A stretch of 64,000 nucleotides of DNA from Thermoanaerobaculia bacterium (GTDB lineage Bacteria > Acidobacteriota > Thermoanaerobaculia > Multivoradales > Multivoraceae). This document shows positions 8,337 through 17,505 of the stretch, in pieces (position 1 is the stretch's first letter; every line of letters begins with the position of its first letter). The DNA lies in NCBI GenBank assembly GCA_022822365.1, contig JAJEBV010000028.1, forward strand, positions 41,468 to 105,467, written 5' to 3'. A model generated the notes under the pieces. It did not search any database. It had not been told where the DNA came from and saw only the letters and a program-made list of their open reading frames with translations. A program made the position numbers and the translations under genes.

Positions 8337-11300
8337 CTACGTAGCCGCTTCGGCGACGGCCTCGGGGTCGGCGTCGCGCTTGTGGAAGTCCAGCAGCAGG
8401 TACAGGGCCGGGATCACGATCAGGGTCAGCAGCGTCGAGGTCAACAGCCCGCCCACGACGGTCAGCGCCATCGGCGTCCGGAGTTCCGCCCCCTCGCCCA
8501 GGCCCAGCGCCATCGGCAGCAGGCCCAGCACGGTGGTCGAGGTCGTCATCAGGATCGGCCGCAGGCGGACCAGGCATGCCTCGCGCAGGGCCTCCACCTT
8601 GGCCTTGCCGGCGCGCCGCAAGCGGTTCGTATAGTCGATCAGGATGATCGCGTTGTTCACGACGATCCCGGCCAGCAGGATGCCGCCGATCAGGACGACG
8701 ATGCTGACCGGCGTCCGCGTCAGGTAGAGGATGCCGATCGCGCCGATGATCGAGAACGGCACCGCGAAGAGGATGACGAAGGGGTGCAGCAGTGATTCGA
8801 ACTGCGACGCCATGACCAGGTAGACCATGAACACCGCCAGCAGGATCGCGAGTCGCATGCTGTCGAAGGAGCGCTCCATTTCCTGGCGCTGACCGCCGAC
8901 CGAGTAGTCGAAGCCGACCGGGAACCGGGTCGAGTCCAGGATGGCCTGAATGTCGTCGGAGACGCTGCCCAGATCGCGGCCGACGATGTTCGCCTCGATC
9001 AGCGCCACCCGGCCGCCGTCGCTGCGGCGAATCTCGGCCGGTCCCTCCGTCTCGATCACTTCCGCCACCGCCGAGAGAGGCAGTGGCGTGGCCCCGCTCT
9101 GGCGGATGTTCAGGTTGCGGAGATCGCGGACCGAGTCGCGGTAGCCCTCGTCGGCCCGCATTCTGACCTCGATGTTCCGGTCCTCGCGCACGATGTCCGT
9201 CGCGATGTCGCCCTGGACCTTGGAGCGGATGACGGCGCCGAGTTCAGCGACCGTGTAGTTCAGCGTCGACAGCCGCTCCCGGTCGAAGATGATCTGCAGT
9301 TCCGGATTACCGCCCTCGGTCGAAGACTTGACGTCGACCAGCCCTTCGACCTCGCGCATCCGGGCCGCCACCTGGTCGGCAAGCACCTCCAGCAGCGCCA
9401 GGTTGTGGCCGCGGATCTGCACCTCGACCGGACTCCTGAAGCTGAAGTAGGTCGGACGACCGAAGCGGTACTTCAAGGAATCGTCGCCGAGCGCCGGTCC
9501 GCCGTCGGCCGCGGCCCGAACCGACGCCGCGCCCGCGATCGGCGGCATCCCACCGCCAAAGGACGCGTTCTCCGCGTCGATCAGGTTCCGGATCCGGCCC
9601 ATCACCAGCTCTTCGCGCTCGACATCGATCGGCGGCTTCAAACGCACGTTGACCTGGCCGATGTTCTCCCGTCTCTCGCCCGCGGCGCCACCCTGTTCGT
9701 TCGATGTGCCCACTACCGTGTAGACCGACTGCACGTCGTCCTCCAGTTGTTCACGCACGAACTTGTCAACGGCGTTCAGGCGTCGGTCCGTAACCTCCAG
9801 GCGGCTGCCCGGCGCCAGCTCGGCGTCCACGTAGAACTCCCCCTGGATCAACTCCGGCACGAGTTCGGTTCCCAGCGAGCCGATGAGCTGGACGCTCCCC
9901 GCGAGCAGCACGACTGCCGCCAGGACGACCAGAGCGGGGTGGCGAAGGGCGCCGCGAAGAATGCGAGCGTAGACCGCCGTGATGCCGCGAAGCACTGCGT
10001 CGAAGCCGAGGAGAGCGGGCCGCAGCAGCAGGGACATGACCGTGGCAACGGCGCGGACCACCTGCTTGACGGCCAGCGCGATGCCGACGCCGATCGCGTT
10101 GAAGAAGGCCGAAAGGGCCCTGGTCACTGGGTTGGAGCGGCCCACGTGTTTGACCGACTCGACCTCGGCACCAGCCGCGAAGAACTTCCGGGAAGCCAGC
10201 ATCGGGATCACGGTCAGCGCGACCCCGAGCGACACGAGCAGGGAGAACGTCACGGTCAGCGCCTGGTCGCCGAACATCTGGCCGGCGACGCCCTCGACGA
10301 ACACGATCGGCACGAACACGCAGACGGTCGTGATCGTGCTGGCGATCACCGCCCGGCCGACCTCTGAGGCGCCGTCCCGGGCCGCCTCGACGACCCCCAG
10401 GCCCTGGTCCCGCCGGCGCTGGATCGCCTCCAGGACCACGATCGAGTTGTCCAGCAGGAGACCGATTCCCAGGGTGATGCCGCCCAGCGACATGATGTTG
10501 AGCGACACGCCGGCGACGTACATCAGGAAGAAGGTCGCCACGACCGAGACCGGGATCGAGATCCCGATGATCAGAGTCTTCGGCGCGCTGCGCAGGAACA
10601 GGAACAGGACGACGATCGCCAGCGAGCCGCCGATCAGCGCCGTCTCGATCACGGCCGACACGGAGTCACGGATGTAGCGCGACTGGTCGGTGAGAACGCT
10701 CAGGTCGAGCTGGGGATCGATCTGCTTGATCTCCTCCACCAGCCCCTCTACCCGCTCGAGGACGGCGGATGCGACGGTCACCGTGTTCGTGCCGCCCTCC
10801 TTGTAGACCGCGATCTCCACGGCCTCGTTGCCGTCGATCCTGGTGATCACCTCGCGCTCCCTGGCGCCCTGGTAGACGCGGGCGACGTCCTCGAGGCGCA
10901 CGATCGCGCCCTGGGAGCGGTCGATCACGATCTCCCGCATCTCCTCCGGACGCAGCAGTTCATTGATCGTTCGCACCAGGTAGTCGGTCTGGCCGTCGCG
11001 CAGCCGGCCACCCGTGAGGTTCACGTTCTCCTGCGCGAGGCGGTTCATCACCTGGTTCATCGTCAGTCCGAGACTCGTCAGGCGCCGCTCGTCGATCTCG
11101 ACCTGAATCTCCTCCTCCAGCCCGCCGCTGACGACGACGGCCGCCACGCCTTCCAGACGCTCCAGTTTCCGCTTCAAATCCTCCTCGGCCAGGAGGCGCA
11201 ACGCGATCAGGTCGTCGCCGCCACCGGAGAGGCCCATCCGCAGGATCGGGTCGAGCGACGGGTCGTAGCGCAGCAGGACCGGCCGGTCGGCCGCGATCGG

Positions 11301-11651
11301 CAACCGCACCTGATCCAGACGCTCGCGCACGTCGAGCGACGCGAAGTCCATGTTCGTGCCCCAGGAGAACTCCAGGGTGACCTCGCTGATGTCCGCCCGG
11401 GAACTGGAGATGACCCGGTTGACCCCGTTGACCACGCCGACCGCGTCCTCGACCGGCCGCGTGATCAGGGTCTCCATCTCGACCGGCGCCGCGCCTTCGT
11501 ACCCGGTCTGGACGGTCAGCGACGGGTAGGTGATGTCCGGCAGCAGGTCGACCGCGAGGTCGCGGAAGGCTACGCCGCCGAACACCACCGCCGCGAGGGC
11601 GAAGATGAACACGGTGACCGGTCGCCGGGTGGCGAAGGAAACAACCCGCAT
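8337..11651 (-). CDS. RND efflux permease (second pump of the operon)
   Basis: An 1104-residue inner-membrane RND protein. The N-terminus (VVSFATRRPVTVFIFALAAV, then DLLPDITYPSLTV) and the proton-relay helix region LGIGLLLDNSIVVLEAI are typical of the HAE-1 group, with two large periplasmic loops between helices 1-2 and 7-8. The metal-pump motif of CzcA/CnrA proteins (DFGxxxD in helix 4) is not present, so drugs, lipids or other hydrophobic compounds are more likely cargo than metal ions. It lies 34 bases after the membrane fusion protein gene. No outer-membrane channel gene is in the cluster. Confidence 0.93.
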   Translation of the reverse strand: MRVVSFATRRPVTVFIFALAAVVFGGVAFRDLAVDLLPDITYPSLTVQTGYEGAAPVEMETLITRPVEDAVGVVNGVNRVISSSRADISEVTLEFSWGTNMDFASLDVRERLDQVRLPIAADRPVLLRYDPSLDPILRMGLSGGGDDLIALRLLAEEDLKRKLERLEGVAAVVVSGGLEEEIQVEIDERRLTSLGLTMNQVMNRLAQENVNLTGGRLRDGQTDYLVRTINELLRPEEMREIVIDRSQGAIVRLEDVARVYQGAREREVITRIDGNEAVEIAVYKEGGTNTVTVASAVLERVEGLVEEIKQIDPQLDLSVLTDQSRYIRDSVSAVIETALIGGSLAIVVLFLFLRSAPKTLIIGISIPVSVVATFFLMYVAGVSLNIMSLGGITLGIGLLLDNSIVVLEAIQRRRDQGLGVVEAARDGASEVGRAVIASTITTVCVFVPIVFVEGVAGQMFGDQALTVTFSLLVSLGVALTVIPMLASRKFFAAGAEVESVKHVGRSNPVTRALSAFFNAIGVGIALAVKQVVRAVATVMSLLLRPALLGFDAVLRGITAVYARILRGALRHPALVVLAAVVLLAGSVQLIGSLGTELVPELIQGEFYVDAELAPGSRLEVTDRRLNAVDKFVREQLEDDVQSVYTVVGTSNEQGGAAGERRENIGQVNVRLKPPIDVEREELVMGRIRNLIDAENASFGGGMPPIAGAASVRAAADGGPALGDDSLKYRFGRPTYFSFRSPVEVQIRGHNLALLEVLADQVAARMREVEGLVDVKSSTEGGNPELQIIFDRERLSTLNYTVAELGAVIRSKVQGDIATDIVREDRNIEVRMRADEGYRDSVRDLRNLNIRQSGATPLPLSAVAEVIETEGPAEIRRSDGGRVALIEANIVGRDLGSVSDDIQAILDSTRFPVGFDYSVGGQRQEMERSFDSMRLAILLAVFMVYLVMASQFESLLHPFVILFAVPFSIIGAIGILYLTRTPVSIVVLIGGILLAGIVVNNAIILIDYTNRLRRAGKAKVEALREACLVRLRPILMTTSTTVLGLLPMALGLGEGAELRTPMALTVVGGLLTSTLLTLIVIPALYLLLDFHKRDADPEAVAEAAT

Positions 11652-11685
11652 GTCGCGTTACCTGGTCAGGCGCCTCTGATCCCGG

Positions 11686-13233
11686 TCAACCCTGCGGCCG
11701 CCCGGGCGGTCCACCCTGTCGCCTGCCCGCCGGGGCACCGGGCGGCCCTCCCGGCGGCCCCTGGCCGCTCCGGATGCGCTCCATCATCTGGTCGATCTGT
11801 TCGTCGCTCATGCCCCGCTCCTTCATCCGGGCGCGCATCATCTCCATCCGTTCGGGCGTCATCTGACTCGGATCGAAGCCACCGGGCGGTCCGCCGCGGA
11901 ACCCTCCGGGGCCGCCTGACGCGGGCTGCCCCGGCGCCGCCTGCGCGGAGGCCGCCGCTCCGCCAGCCGCGGCAGGCGACCGGCCGTCCGTGGCCTCGGC
12001 GCCGGCCCCCGGCATGGAGGTGAACATCGTGGGCGCCGGGGCCGGTCCCTCCCGCTCGGCGATCGAAATCGGCGTCTGGTCGGAGAGGCCGTCCTGCCCG
12101 ATGATCACGACATCCTCGCCCTCGCTGAGGCCGGAAAGCACTTCCAGACTGTCGCTCTCCTCGTAGCCAAGCTCGAGTTCGCGGCGCTGGGCCACCACGC
12201 CGCCCTGTCCGTCGTCCACTGCCACGTACACCATGTCGGAGGTGCTTTCCAGAACCAGGGCCCCCTTCGGCACGACGATGGCGTTCTCGTGAACGTCCGT
12301 CTCGACGAACACGCTGGCGAACATCCCGGGCCGCAGGCGGCCCTGGGCCTGCACTTCGAGCGTGACCTTGACCGTACCGGTCGCCGCGTCGACCACCGGG
12401 CTGATCCGCAGCACGCGCGCCGGGAAACGGGCTCCCGGGTAGGCCTCGACCGTCAGGTGGGCGGGCTGGTCCAGCTTGAGGCGCGGCAGGTCCTTCTCGG
12501 GAAGCTGGATCGGACAGAGCAGCGGGTCGAAGTCCGAAATCCGGAACAGCCTCGCGTTGGTCGCGACATGCTCCGCGTTCTTGATCACGCGCTCGATGAT
12601 CAGGCCGTCGAACGGCGCCCGGATCACGGTGTAGTCGAGCAGAATCTCGGTGCCGACGATCTGGGCGGCGGCGCTCTCGAAGGTCGACCTGGCGAGGTCG
12701 TAGGCCTCCTGGCTGATCACTTCCTCGCGGTAGGACGACTGCGCCCGGTTCCAGGACAGTTCCGCCTCGGCCAGGTTGACCCGGGCAATGCCCAACTGCG
12801 CCTCGATCTCCGCGGCGTCGATGCGTGCCAGCACCTGGCCTTCCCGCACGAAGTCGCCTTCCTCAACGTTCAGTTCGACGATCGGACCGGTCGTCCGGGC
12901 CACGATGTCGACCTCGTTCTCGGCCTCGAGCGAACCGTTCGTCTCCAGGTAGTCCGCGATGTCGCGTCGGATGACGCTCGTCACCGCGACCGGAATCACG
13001 GCAGCGGCCGCAGGGCCTCCGAAGCCCGGAGGGAATCCCCCCGGAAAGCCGCCCGGCGGTCCGCCGCCCCGGCCCCCGGGACCGCCTCCGGGTCCGCCGC
13101 GGCCGGCACGGGGATTGTCGCCGCCCGCTTCGGCGTTGGACTGCCCGCAGCCGATGCCCGCGGCGGCCACGGCCGCTATCAACAGAAGGGCGCCGGCCGA
13201 CCGCGCCGCGCGCAGGGTTCTCTCGAGTTTCAT
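11686..13233 (-). CDS. RND membrane fusion lipoprotein with Gly/Pro-rich linker and Met-rich tail
   Basis: A 515-residue HlyD/AcrA-type periplasmic adaptor. It starts with a signal peptide ending in the lipobox AGIGC. A long Gly/Pro-rich linker follows (about residues 35-75), then the usual order of barrel-sandwich and hairpin elements (VTSVIRRDIADYLETNGSL, VEEGDFVREGQVLARID, YTVIRAPFDGLI) and the beta-barrel (VTLEVQAQGRLRPGMFASV). The C-terminus is another Gly/Pro-rich segment enclosing a short helix rich in Met (MTPERMEMMRARM). The ATG at 13233 overlaps the stop of the upstream pump as ATGA. It should link one or both pumps to an outer-membrane channel encoded elsewhere. Confidence 0.92.
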   Translation of the reverse strand: MKLERTLRAARSAGALLLIAAVAAAGIGCGQSNAEAGGDNPRAGRGGPGGGPGGRGGGPPGGFPGGFPPGFGGPAAAAVIPVAVTSVIRRDIADYLETNGSLEAENEVDIVARTTGPIVELNVEEGDFVREGQVLARIDAAEIEAQLGIARVNLAEAELSWNRAQSSYREEVISQEAYDLARSTFESAAAQIVGTEILLDYTVIRAPFDGLIIERVIKNAEHVATNARLFRISDFDPLLCPIQLPEKDLPRLKLDQPAHLTVEAYPGARFPARVLRISPVVDAATGTVKVTLEVQAQGRLRPGMFASVFVETDVHENAIVVPKGALVLESTSDMVYVAVDDGQGGVVAQRRELELGYEESDSLEVLSGLSEGEDVVIIGQDGLSDQTPISIAEREGPAPAPTMFTSMPGAGAEATDGRSPAAAGGAAASAQAAPGQPASGGPGGFRGGPPGGFDPSQMTPERMEMMRARMKERGMSDEQIDQMMERIRSGQGPPGGPPGAPAGRRQGGPPGRPQG

Positions 13234-16200
13234 GCCATCTTTCTCCGCGGCACGGTCGTGACCGCCCGCACAACCCGCTGGACGAAGAGCTTCACGTCGT
13301 CGACCAGGGAATAGATCGTCGGAATCACAAGCAGGGTCAGGAAGGTGGATGTCGTGAGCCCGCCCAGGATGACGAGGCCCACCGGCGCCCAGAAGGCGGC
13401 CCGACCCTCGGGCTGCCCGAACACCTGGGGCAGGAAGAAGGGCGCCACCATGGGCGACAGGCCGAGGATCGTCGTCACGGCCGTCATCAGGATGGGCCGC
13501 AGGCGGTTCTTGCCGCCGAGGACGATCGCCTTGTCGCGGGCGATGCCCTCGCGCCGCAACCGGTTGATGTGGTCGATCAGGACGATCGCATTGTTCACCA
13601 CGATGCCGGCCAGGATGAGGAGCCCCATGTTCGACGAGTCGGACCGCGGCTGGCCGGCCAGGTACATGATCAGGCCGACGCCGATGAAGGCGAAGGGAAT
13701 CGACAGCATGATCGTGAACGGCTGGAGGAAGTCCTCGAACAGGGCCGCCATGATCATGTAGATCAGCACGACAGCCAGAATCATCGCCAGGACGGCGCGC
13801 GACGCGTCCTCCTCGGCCTCCATGAATCTCCTGCCGAGCGACCACTCGTAGCCAGGCGGCAACGGAACGTCCGCGAGCGCCATCTGGACCGGCCGCCGCA
13901 GCATGAAACCCGGGGTACCGCCCGCGGCCGTGATGTCGATCTCCACCTTGGAGCGGCGGTTCTCCCGCTCGACCTCGGACGGTCCGCTCTGCACCTGGAA
14001 CGAGGCGAGGCTGGAGATCGGCAGGGTCACCGCTCCCGACTCCTCGTTCGGGTCCGACACGAGCACCGGCATCTTCTTCAACTGATCGAGCGTTTCCCGG
14101 TCCTCCTCCCGGTACTGCATGACCATGCCGATCTCGCGTTCCGCGGTCTTGAAGTACGCCAGCGAGCGGCTCGAGAGGGCGCCGCTCACCGTCATCGCCA
14201 CGGCCTGACTCGAAAGGCCGCCCTGGAGGGCGCGTTCACGGTTCACGGAAACCCGGATCTCGTCGTCGCCACTCTCGAACGAGTTGTCGATGTCGCCGAC
14301 GATGGGGATCTGACGCAGCCGTTCGGTGATCCGCGGCACCAGGAATTCGAGGGTGCCCATGTCGTCGCCGATCAGTTCCACGTCCATCCCGGTTCGCCCG
14401 GAACCCGGAGGCCCGAACTCCGTCCGGGCAATCTTGAACAGCACGCCGACCCTCTGGGGCATCGCCTCCCGAACGAGCTCCGTGACCTCGTCCGTGGAGA
14501 GCTCGGAAACCTCTTCGGGCTTCAGATAGACCTCGAAGCGGTTGCCGCCGCCCCATCCCCGGCTGCGGCCGCCGCCACGCCGGACCTGGTGGGCGATGTC
14601 GGCGATCTCCCACTCGTCGCGCCTGGAGTCGAGCAGGCCGTAGACCTCGTCATAGAGAGCCAGGCGGTCGTCCATTCCCATCTGCCGCGGCGTCTCGACG
14701 AAGATGGTCAACGCCCGGCCCTGGGAGGGCTGGTTGAAGCTCCGTTCGATGCTGTTGTACAGCTCCCACGAACCGTAGAGCAGCGCGCCGATGACCATCG
14801 TGAAGATGAAGCGGTGGCGCAGGGTGAAGCCCAGCGTTGCCCCGTAAAGATCGCTGATCCGGTCGAGCAGCCTGAACCGGCGCTTGCTCTCCGACTTGAG
14901 CAGGATCGCCGCGATCATCGGCACGACGGTCAGGGAGATGACCAGGGAACCGAGCATGACCACGCAGACGGTCGTGCCGATGTCCCCCATGAAGCGCGAG
15001 AAGCTGCCCGGTCCGCCACCGCCGCTGCCGAAGAAGATGAGCGGCACGAACACGCACATCGTGGTCATCGTCGAGCAGATGATCGGCATCGCCACGTCGC
15101 TGGCGCCGCCCAGAGCGGCGTACTTCGCACTGGCGCCGAGATCCTGGCGGTGCCGGAAGATCGACTCGATGACGACGATCGAGTTGTCGAGCAGCATCCC
15201 GATGGCCAGCATCAGCCCCATCAGGCTCATCACGTTCAGCGTGATCTCGGTGACGCCCGCCTGGCGGCCGAGGTACATCATCACGAAGGTCATGACCAGC
15301 GACAGCGGTACCGCCAGGGCCACCAGCAGCGTGGTCCGGAACTTGCGCAGGAAGAGGAACATGAAGACGATCGCCAGGCCGCCGCCGATGAGCCCGCTGC
15401 GGCCCAGCTCGGTCAGGCCCTGGCGCACGTCGACCGAGGTGTCGTGGAAGTGGCGGAACTCGAGGCCTGCGCCCTCGGGCGTCTGCTGGATGGCCTCGAG
15501 TTCGGCCTTGACCCGGCCGACGACGTCCAGGAGATTCGCGTCGGAGGCCTTGTTCACGCTCAGGCTGATCGCCTCCGACCCGTTCAGGAAGCTGTACTCG
15601 TACTTGTCGGGGTAGCCGAACTTCACGTCGGCGACGTCGCCCACACGGAGGCCGTCGCCGCGGATCGGCAGATCGCGGATTTCGTCCGGAGTCTGGAACT
15701 CGCCGATGGTGCGAACCAGCAGGCGGCGGCTGCCTTCGCGCAGATAGCCGCCCGAGACGTTCACGTGGTTGCTCTGCAGAACCTGCCGCAACTCGCGGAC
15801 ATCCACGCCGTGGGCCGCCATGCGGTCGGGCAGCAGCTCGATCCGCAGCTCCCGGCTCAGCATGCCCCAGACTTCCGCCTGCGCCACGCCTTCCAGCCGC
15901 TCGATCCGGGGCAGAAGCACGTCCTCGACGAAGTCGTTCAGCTCGTCCTGGTTCCAGGGCGCGCTGAGACTGCTGCGGAGGACCGGAATGTCCGTGCTCT
16001 CGAAGCGGCGGACGTAGATCTGCTCCACGTCGCTGGGCAGCTCGTTGCGTACCCGGTCGATCCGGTCGCGGACGTCGACGGCCGCCAGCTCCATGTCCGT
16101 TCCGTCCTGGAACTCGATGTCCACCGAGGCGGAACTCCCGCTGGCCCGGGAACGGAGCAGCCGGACGCCGTTGATCGTCCCCAGGCTGTCCTCCAGCGGC

Positions 16201-16499
16201 CAGATGATCGACCGGGCGATCTCCTCCGGAGAGGACGACTGGTACGGCACCCGGACCGAGATGTTGGACGACTGGAAGAGCGGCAGGAACTCCAGCGGCA
16301 GGCGCGTGAGCGACAACCAGCCGAGCACCAGCACGCCAAGCGTGGCCATGAACATGGTCACGCGGCGCTCGACGGCGAAGCGGATGAGCGGGTGGACGGG
16401 GACATGCGCCGCCGCCTCCTGCAGCGCCTCCTCCTGCTGCTCGGACCCCGCGAGCAGACCGGTCTTCTGTTCGTCCATCTCTTCCTCCGGGGTCGTCAT
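13230..16499 (-). CDS. RND efflux permease (first pump of the operon)
   Basis: A 1089-residue RND protein with a cytoplasmic N-terminal extension (MTTPEEEMDEQKTG) before helix 1 (VERRVTMFMATLGVLVLGWL). The helix 4 region reads LMLAIGMLLDNSIVVIESIF, again of the HAE-1 type without the metal-pump DFG motif. The ATG at 16499 was chosen because it overlaps the upstream stop (ATGA) and has GGAGG seven bases before it. An ATG at 16505, and another at 16478 with its own GGAGG, are alternatives. It is only distantly similar to the other pump of this operon, so the two may form a heteromultimer or export different compounds. Confidence 0.92.
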   Translation of the reverse strand: MTTPEEEMDEQKTGLLAGSEQQEEALQEAAAHVPVHPLIRFAVERRVTMFMATLGVLVLGWLSLTRLPLEFLPLFQSSNISVRVPYQSSSPEEIARSIIWPLEDSLGTINGVRLLRSRASGSSASVDIEFQDGTDMELAAVDVRDRIDRVRNELPSDVEQIYVRRFESTDIPVLRSSLSAPWNQDELNDFVEDVLLPRIERLEGVAQAEVWGMLSRELRIELLPDRMAAHGVDVRELRQVLQSNHVNVSGGYLREGSRRLLVRTIGEFQTPDEIRDLPIRGDGLRVGDVADVKFGYPDKYEYSFLNGSEAISLSVNKASDANLLDVVGRVKAELEAIQQTPEGAGLEFRHFHDTSVDVRQGLTELGRSGLIGGGLAIVFMFLFLRKFRTTLLVALAVPLSLVMTFVMMYLGRQAGVTEITLNVMSLMGLMLAIGMLLDNSIVVIESIFRHRQDLGASAKYAALGGASDVAMPIICSTMTTMCVFVPLIFFGSGGGGPGSFSRFMGDIGTTVCVVMLGSLVISLTVVPMIAAILLKSESKRRFRLLDRISDLYGATLGFTLRHRFIFTMVIGALLYGSWELYNSIERSFNQPSQGRALTIFVETPRQMGMDDRLALYDEVYGLLDSRRDEWEIADIAHQVRRGGGRSRGWGGGNRFEVYLKPEEVSELSTDEVTELVREAMPQRVGVLFKIARTEFGPPGSGRTGMDVELIGDDMGTLEFLVPRITERLRQIPIVGDIDNSFESGDDEIRVSVNRERALQGGLSSQAVAMTVSGALSSRSLAYFKTAEREIGMVMQYREEDRETLDQLKKMPVLVSDPNEESGAVTLPISSLASFQVQSGPSEVERENRRSKVEIDITAAGGTPGFMLRRPVQMALADVPLPPGYEWSLGRRFMEAEEDASRAVLAMILAVVLIYMIMAALFEDFLQPFTIMLSIPFAFIGVGLIMYLAGQPRSDSSNMGLLILAGIVVNNAIVLIDHINRLRREGIARDKAIVLGGKNRLRPILMTAVTTILGLSPMVAPFFLPQVFGQPEGRAAFWAPVGLVILGGLTTSTFLTLLVIPTIYSLVDDVKLFVQRVVRAVTTVPRRKMA

Positions 16500-17083
16500 C
16501 GGCATGCCTCCGGCGAGCCGACTTCCTGATGCCAGTCGCGTCCGTTGCGGTCACGGCCTCGCCAGTCATGACGCCGTCCGCGCTTCCACAACTCCTCACT
16601 CATCTCGTCGAAGAGGACAGCCTGGTCCGGACGGAGGAGTGCGCCCACCTGGCGGTGGAAGTCCTTCTGCATCGCGCAGAACTCGTCGCGTGCTCCGGTC
16701 CAGTAGAGCCGCCCTCGCTCCATCGCCTCGCCGACGATGGGCTCCAGCGCCTCGATCTGTTCGGCATCCAGCTCCAGGCGGCGCGCCATGCGGTGGGTCA
16801 CCTTCGACCTGTACTCGTCGGTGGAATCCGGGTCCGCCGCGTCGGCCTGCCCTTCCCCGGGCGGCCTCGCGGTCGTTTCGGCCTGCTCCTCTTCCCAACC
16901 CCGGCAGTCGAAATGAAACACCGACCGCCGATCGTCGTGCGTCCGCGACGAGGTCTTCGGCTCCGTGTCGACGGCGCTCCGTTCGGCAAGAAGCCGGTCC
17001 GCCACGAGACCCGCCGAGACCCCAACGACCAGCACCGAACCCAGGGCGAGGCCCATCCACATCTTCATGGAGCCGTTGGCCAT
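16496..17083 (-). CDS. Membrane-anchored periplasmic CnrX/Spy-like sensor candidate
   Basis: A 195-residue protein with one N-terminal membrane segment (MWMGLALGSVLVVGVSAGLV) and a helical periplasmic part. The stretch RMARRLELDAEQIEALEPIV followed by a second helix pair with FCAMQKDFHRQVGALLRPDQ resembles the helical-hairpin fold of the Spy/CpxP/CnrX group (heavy-metal resistance family). Cys and His in FHFDC and FCAMQ...FH could bind metal, but this is inference. Its position after a sigma and an anti-sigma-like gene matches the sensor of the CnrYXH system. Either GTG (17086) or ATG (17083) could start it; both overlap the preceding stop. Confidence 0.65.
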   Translation of the reverse strand: MANGSMKMWMGLALGSVLVVGVSAGLVADRLLAERSAVDTEPKTSSRTHDDRRSVFHFDCRGWEEEQAETTARPPGEGQADAADPDSTDEYRSKVTHRMARRLELDAEQIEALEPIVGEAMERGRLYWTGARDEFCAMQKDFHRQVGALLRPDQAVLFDEMSEELWKRGRRHDWRGRDRNGRDWHQEVGSPEACR

Positions 17084-17505
17084 CACCGTGTCCCCATCGG
17101 CTCGTAGAGCACGGCCACGAGCTCATAGCCGGCGTCATCGTCCGTCATGGCAGCGGTCGCTACACCGGCCTCTTCCAGCCCCGCCGCGAACGGGTCAGGG
17201 TACTCCGCTGCGACGGATTGCTCCGGACCCGTCTCCGGCGACATGGCCGGCGCGCCGCCGCCGAGCGTCATGACCAGAGCCGCGCCGGCCGCAAGCGCGC
17301 CGACGGGCGACAGGCGCAGGGCAAGCAAACGCCAGGGCGCGGCCTGGTCGGCGCGCTCCAGCCAGGCCTCGCGACGGGCTCTGAAGCCCGCCAGGAAACC
17401 GGGCGCCGCCGGCGGCGCCGCGCACTCCTCGCGCAACCCGTCGAACAGTGCATCGAGCTTGCCTCCGGCCTCCTCCGGCCGGCTCGACCTCTTCTCCTCC
17501 CTCAT
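17083..17505 (-). CDS. Anti-sigma-factor-like single-pass membrane protein
   Basis: A 140-residue protein with an acidic and basic cytoplasmic N-terminus (about 75 residues), one hydrophobic segment (LLALRLSPVGALAAGAALVM) and a short periplasmic tail. No zinc-binding HxxxCxxC motif is visible, so it is not a classical ZAS anti-sigma factor. The assignment rests on topology and on the ATG that overlaps the stop of the ECF sigma gene. By analogy with CnrY it would hold the sigma factor at the membrane until the downstream sensor signals. Its sequence itself is not recognised with certainty. Confidence 0.6.
   Translation of the reverse strand: MREEKRSSRPEEAGGKLDALFDGLREECAAPPAAPGFLAGFRARREAWLERADQAAPWRLLALRLSPVGALAAGAALVMTLGGGAPAMSPETGPEQSVAAEYPDPFAAGLEEAGVATAAMTDDDAGYELVAVLYEPMGTR

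Noticed and set aside
8337..16499. Heavy-metal (CzcA/CnrA) identity for the RND pumps
   Set aside because: The upstream regulators suggest it, but neither pump has the DFGxxxD motif of metal pumps in helix 4.
13569..16529. A 986-codon open frame on the plus strand
   Set aside because: It lies fully antisense to the first RND pump. Its translation is rich in Arg, His, Asp and Gln without domains, as expected for the antisense frame of a GC-rich gene.
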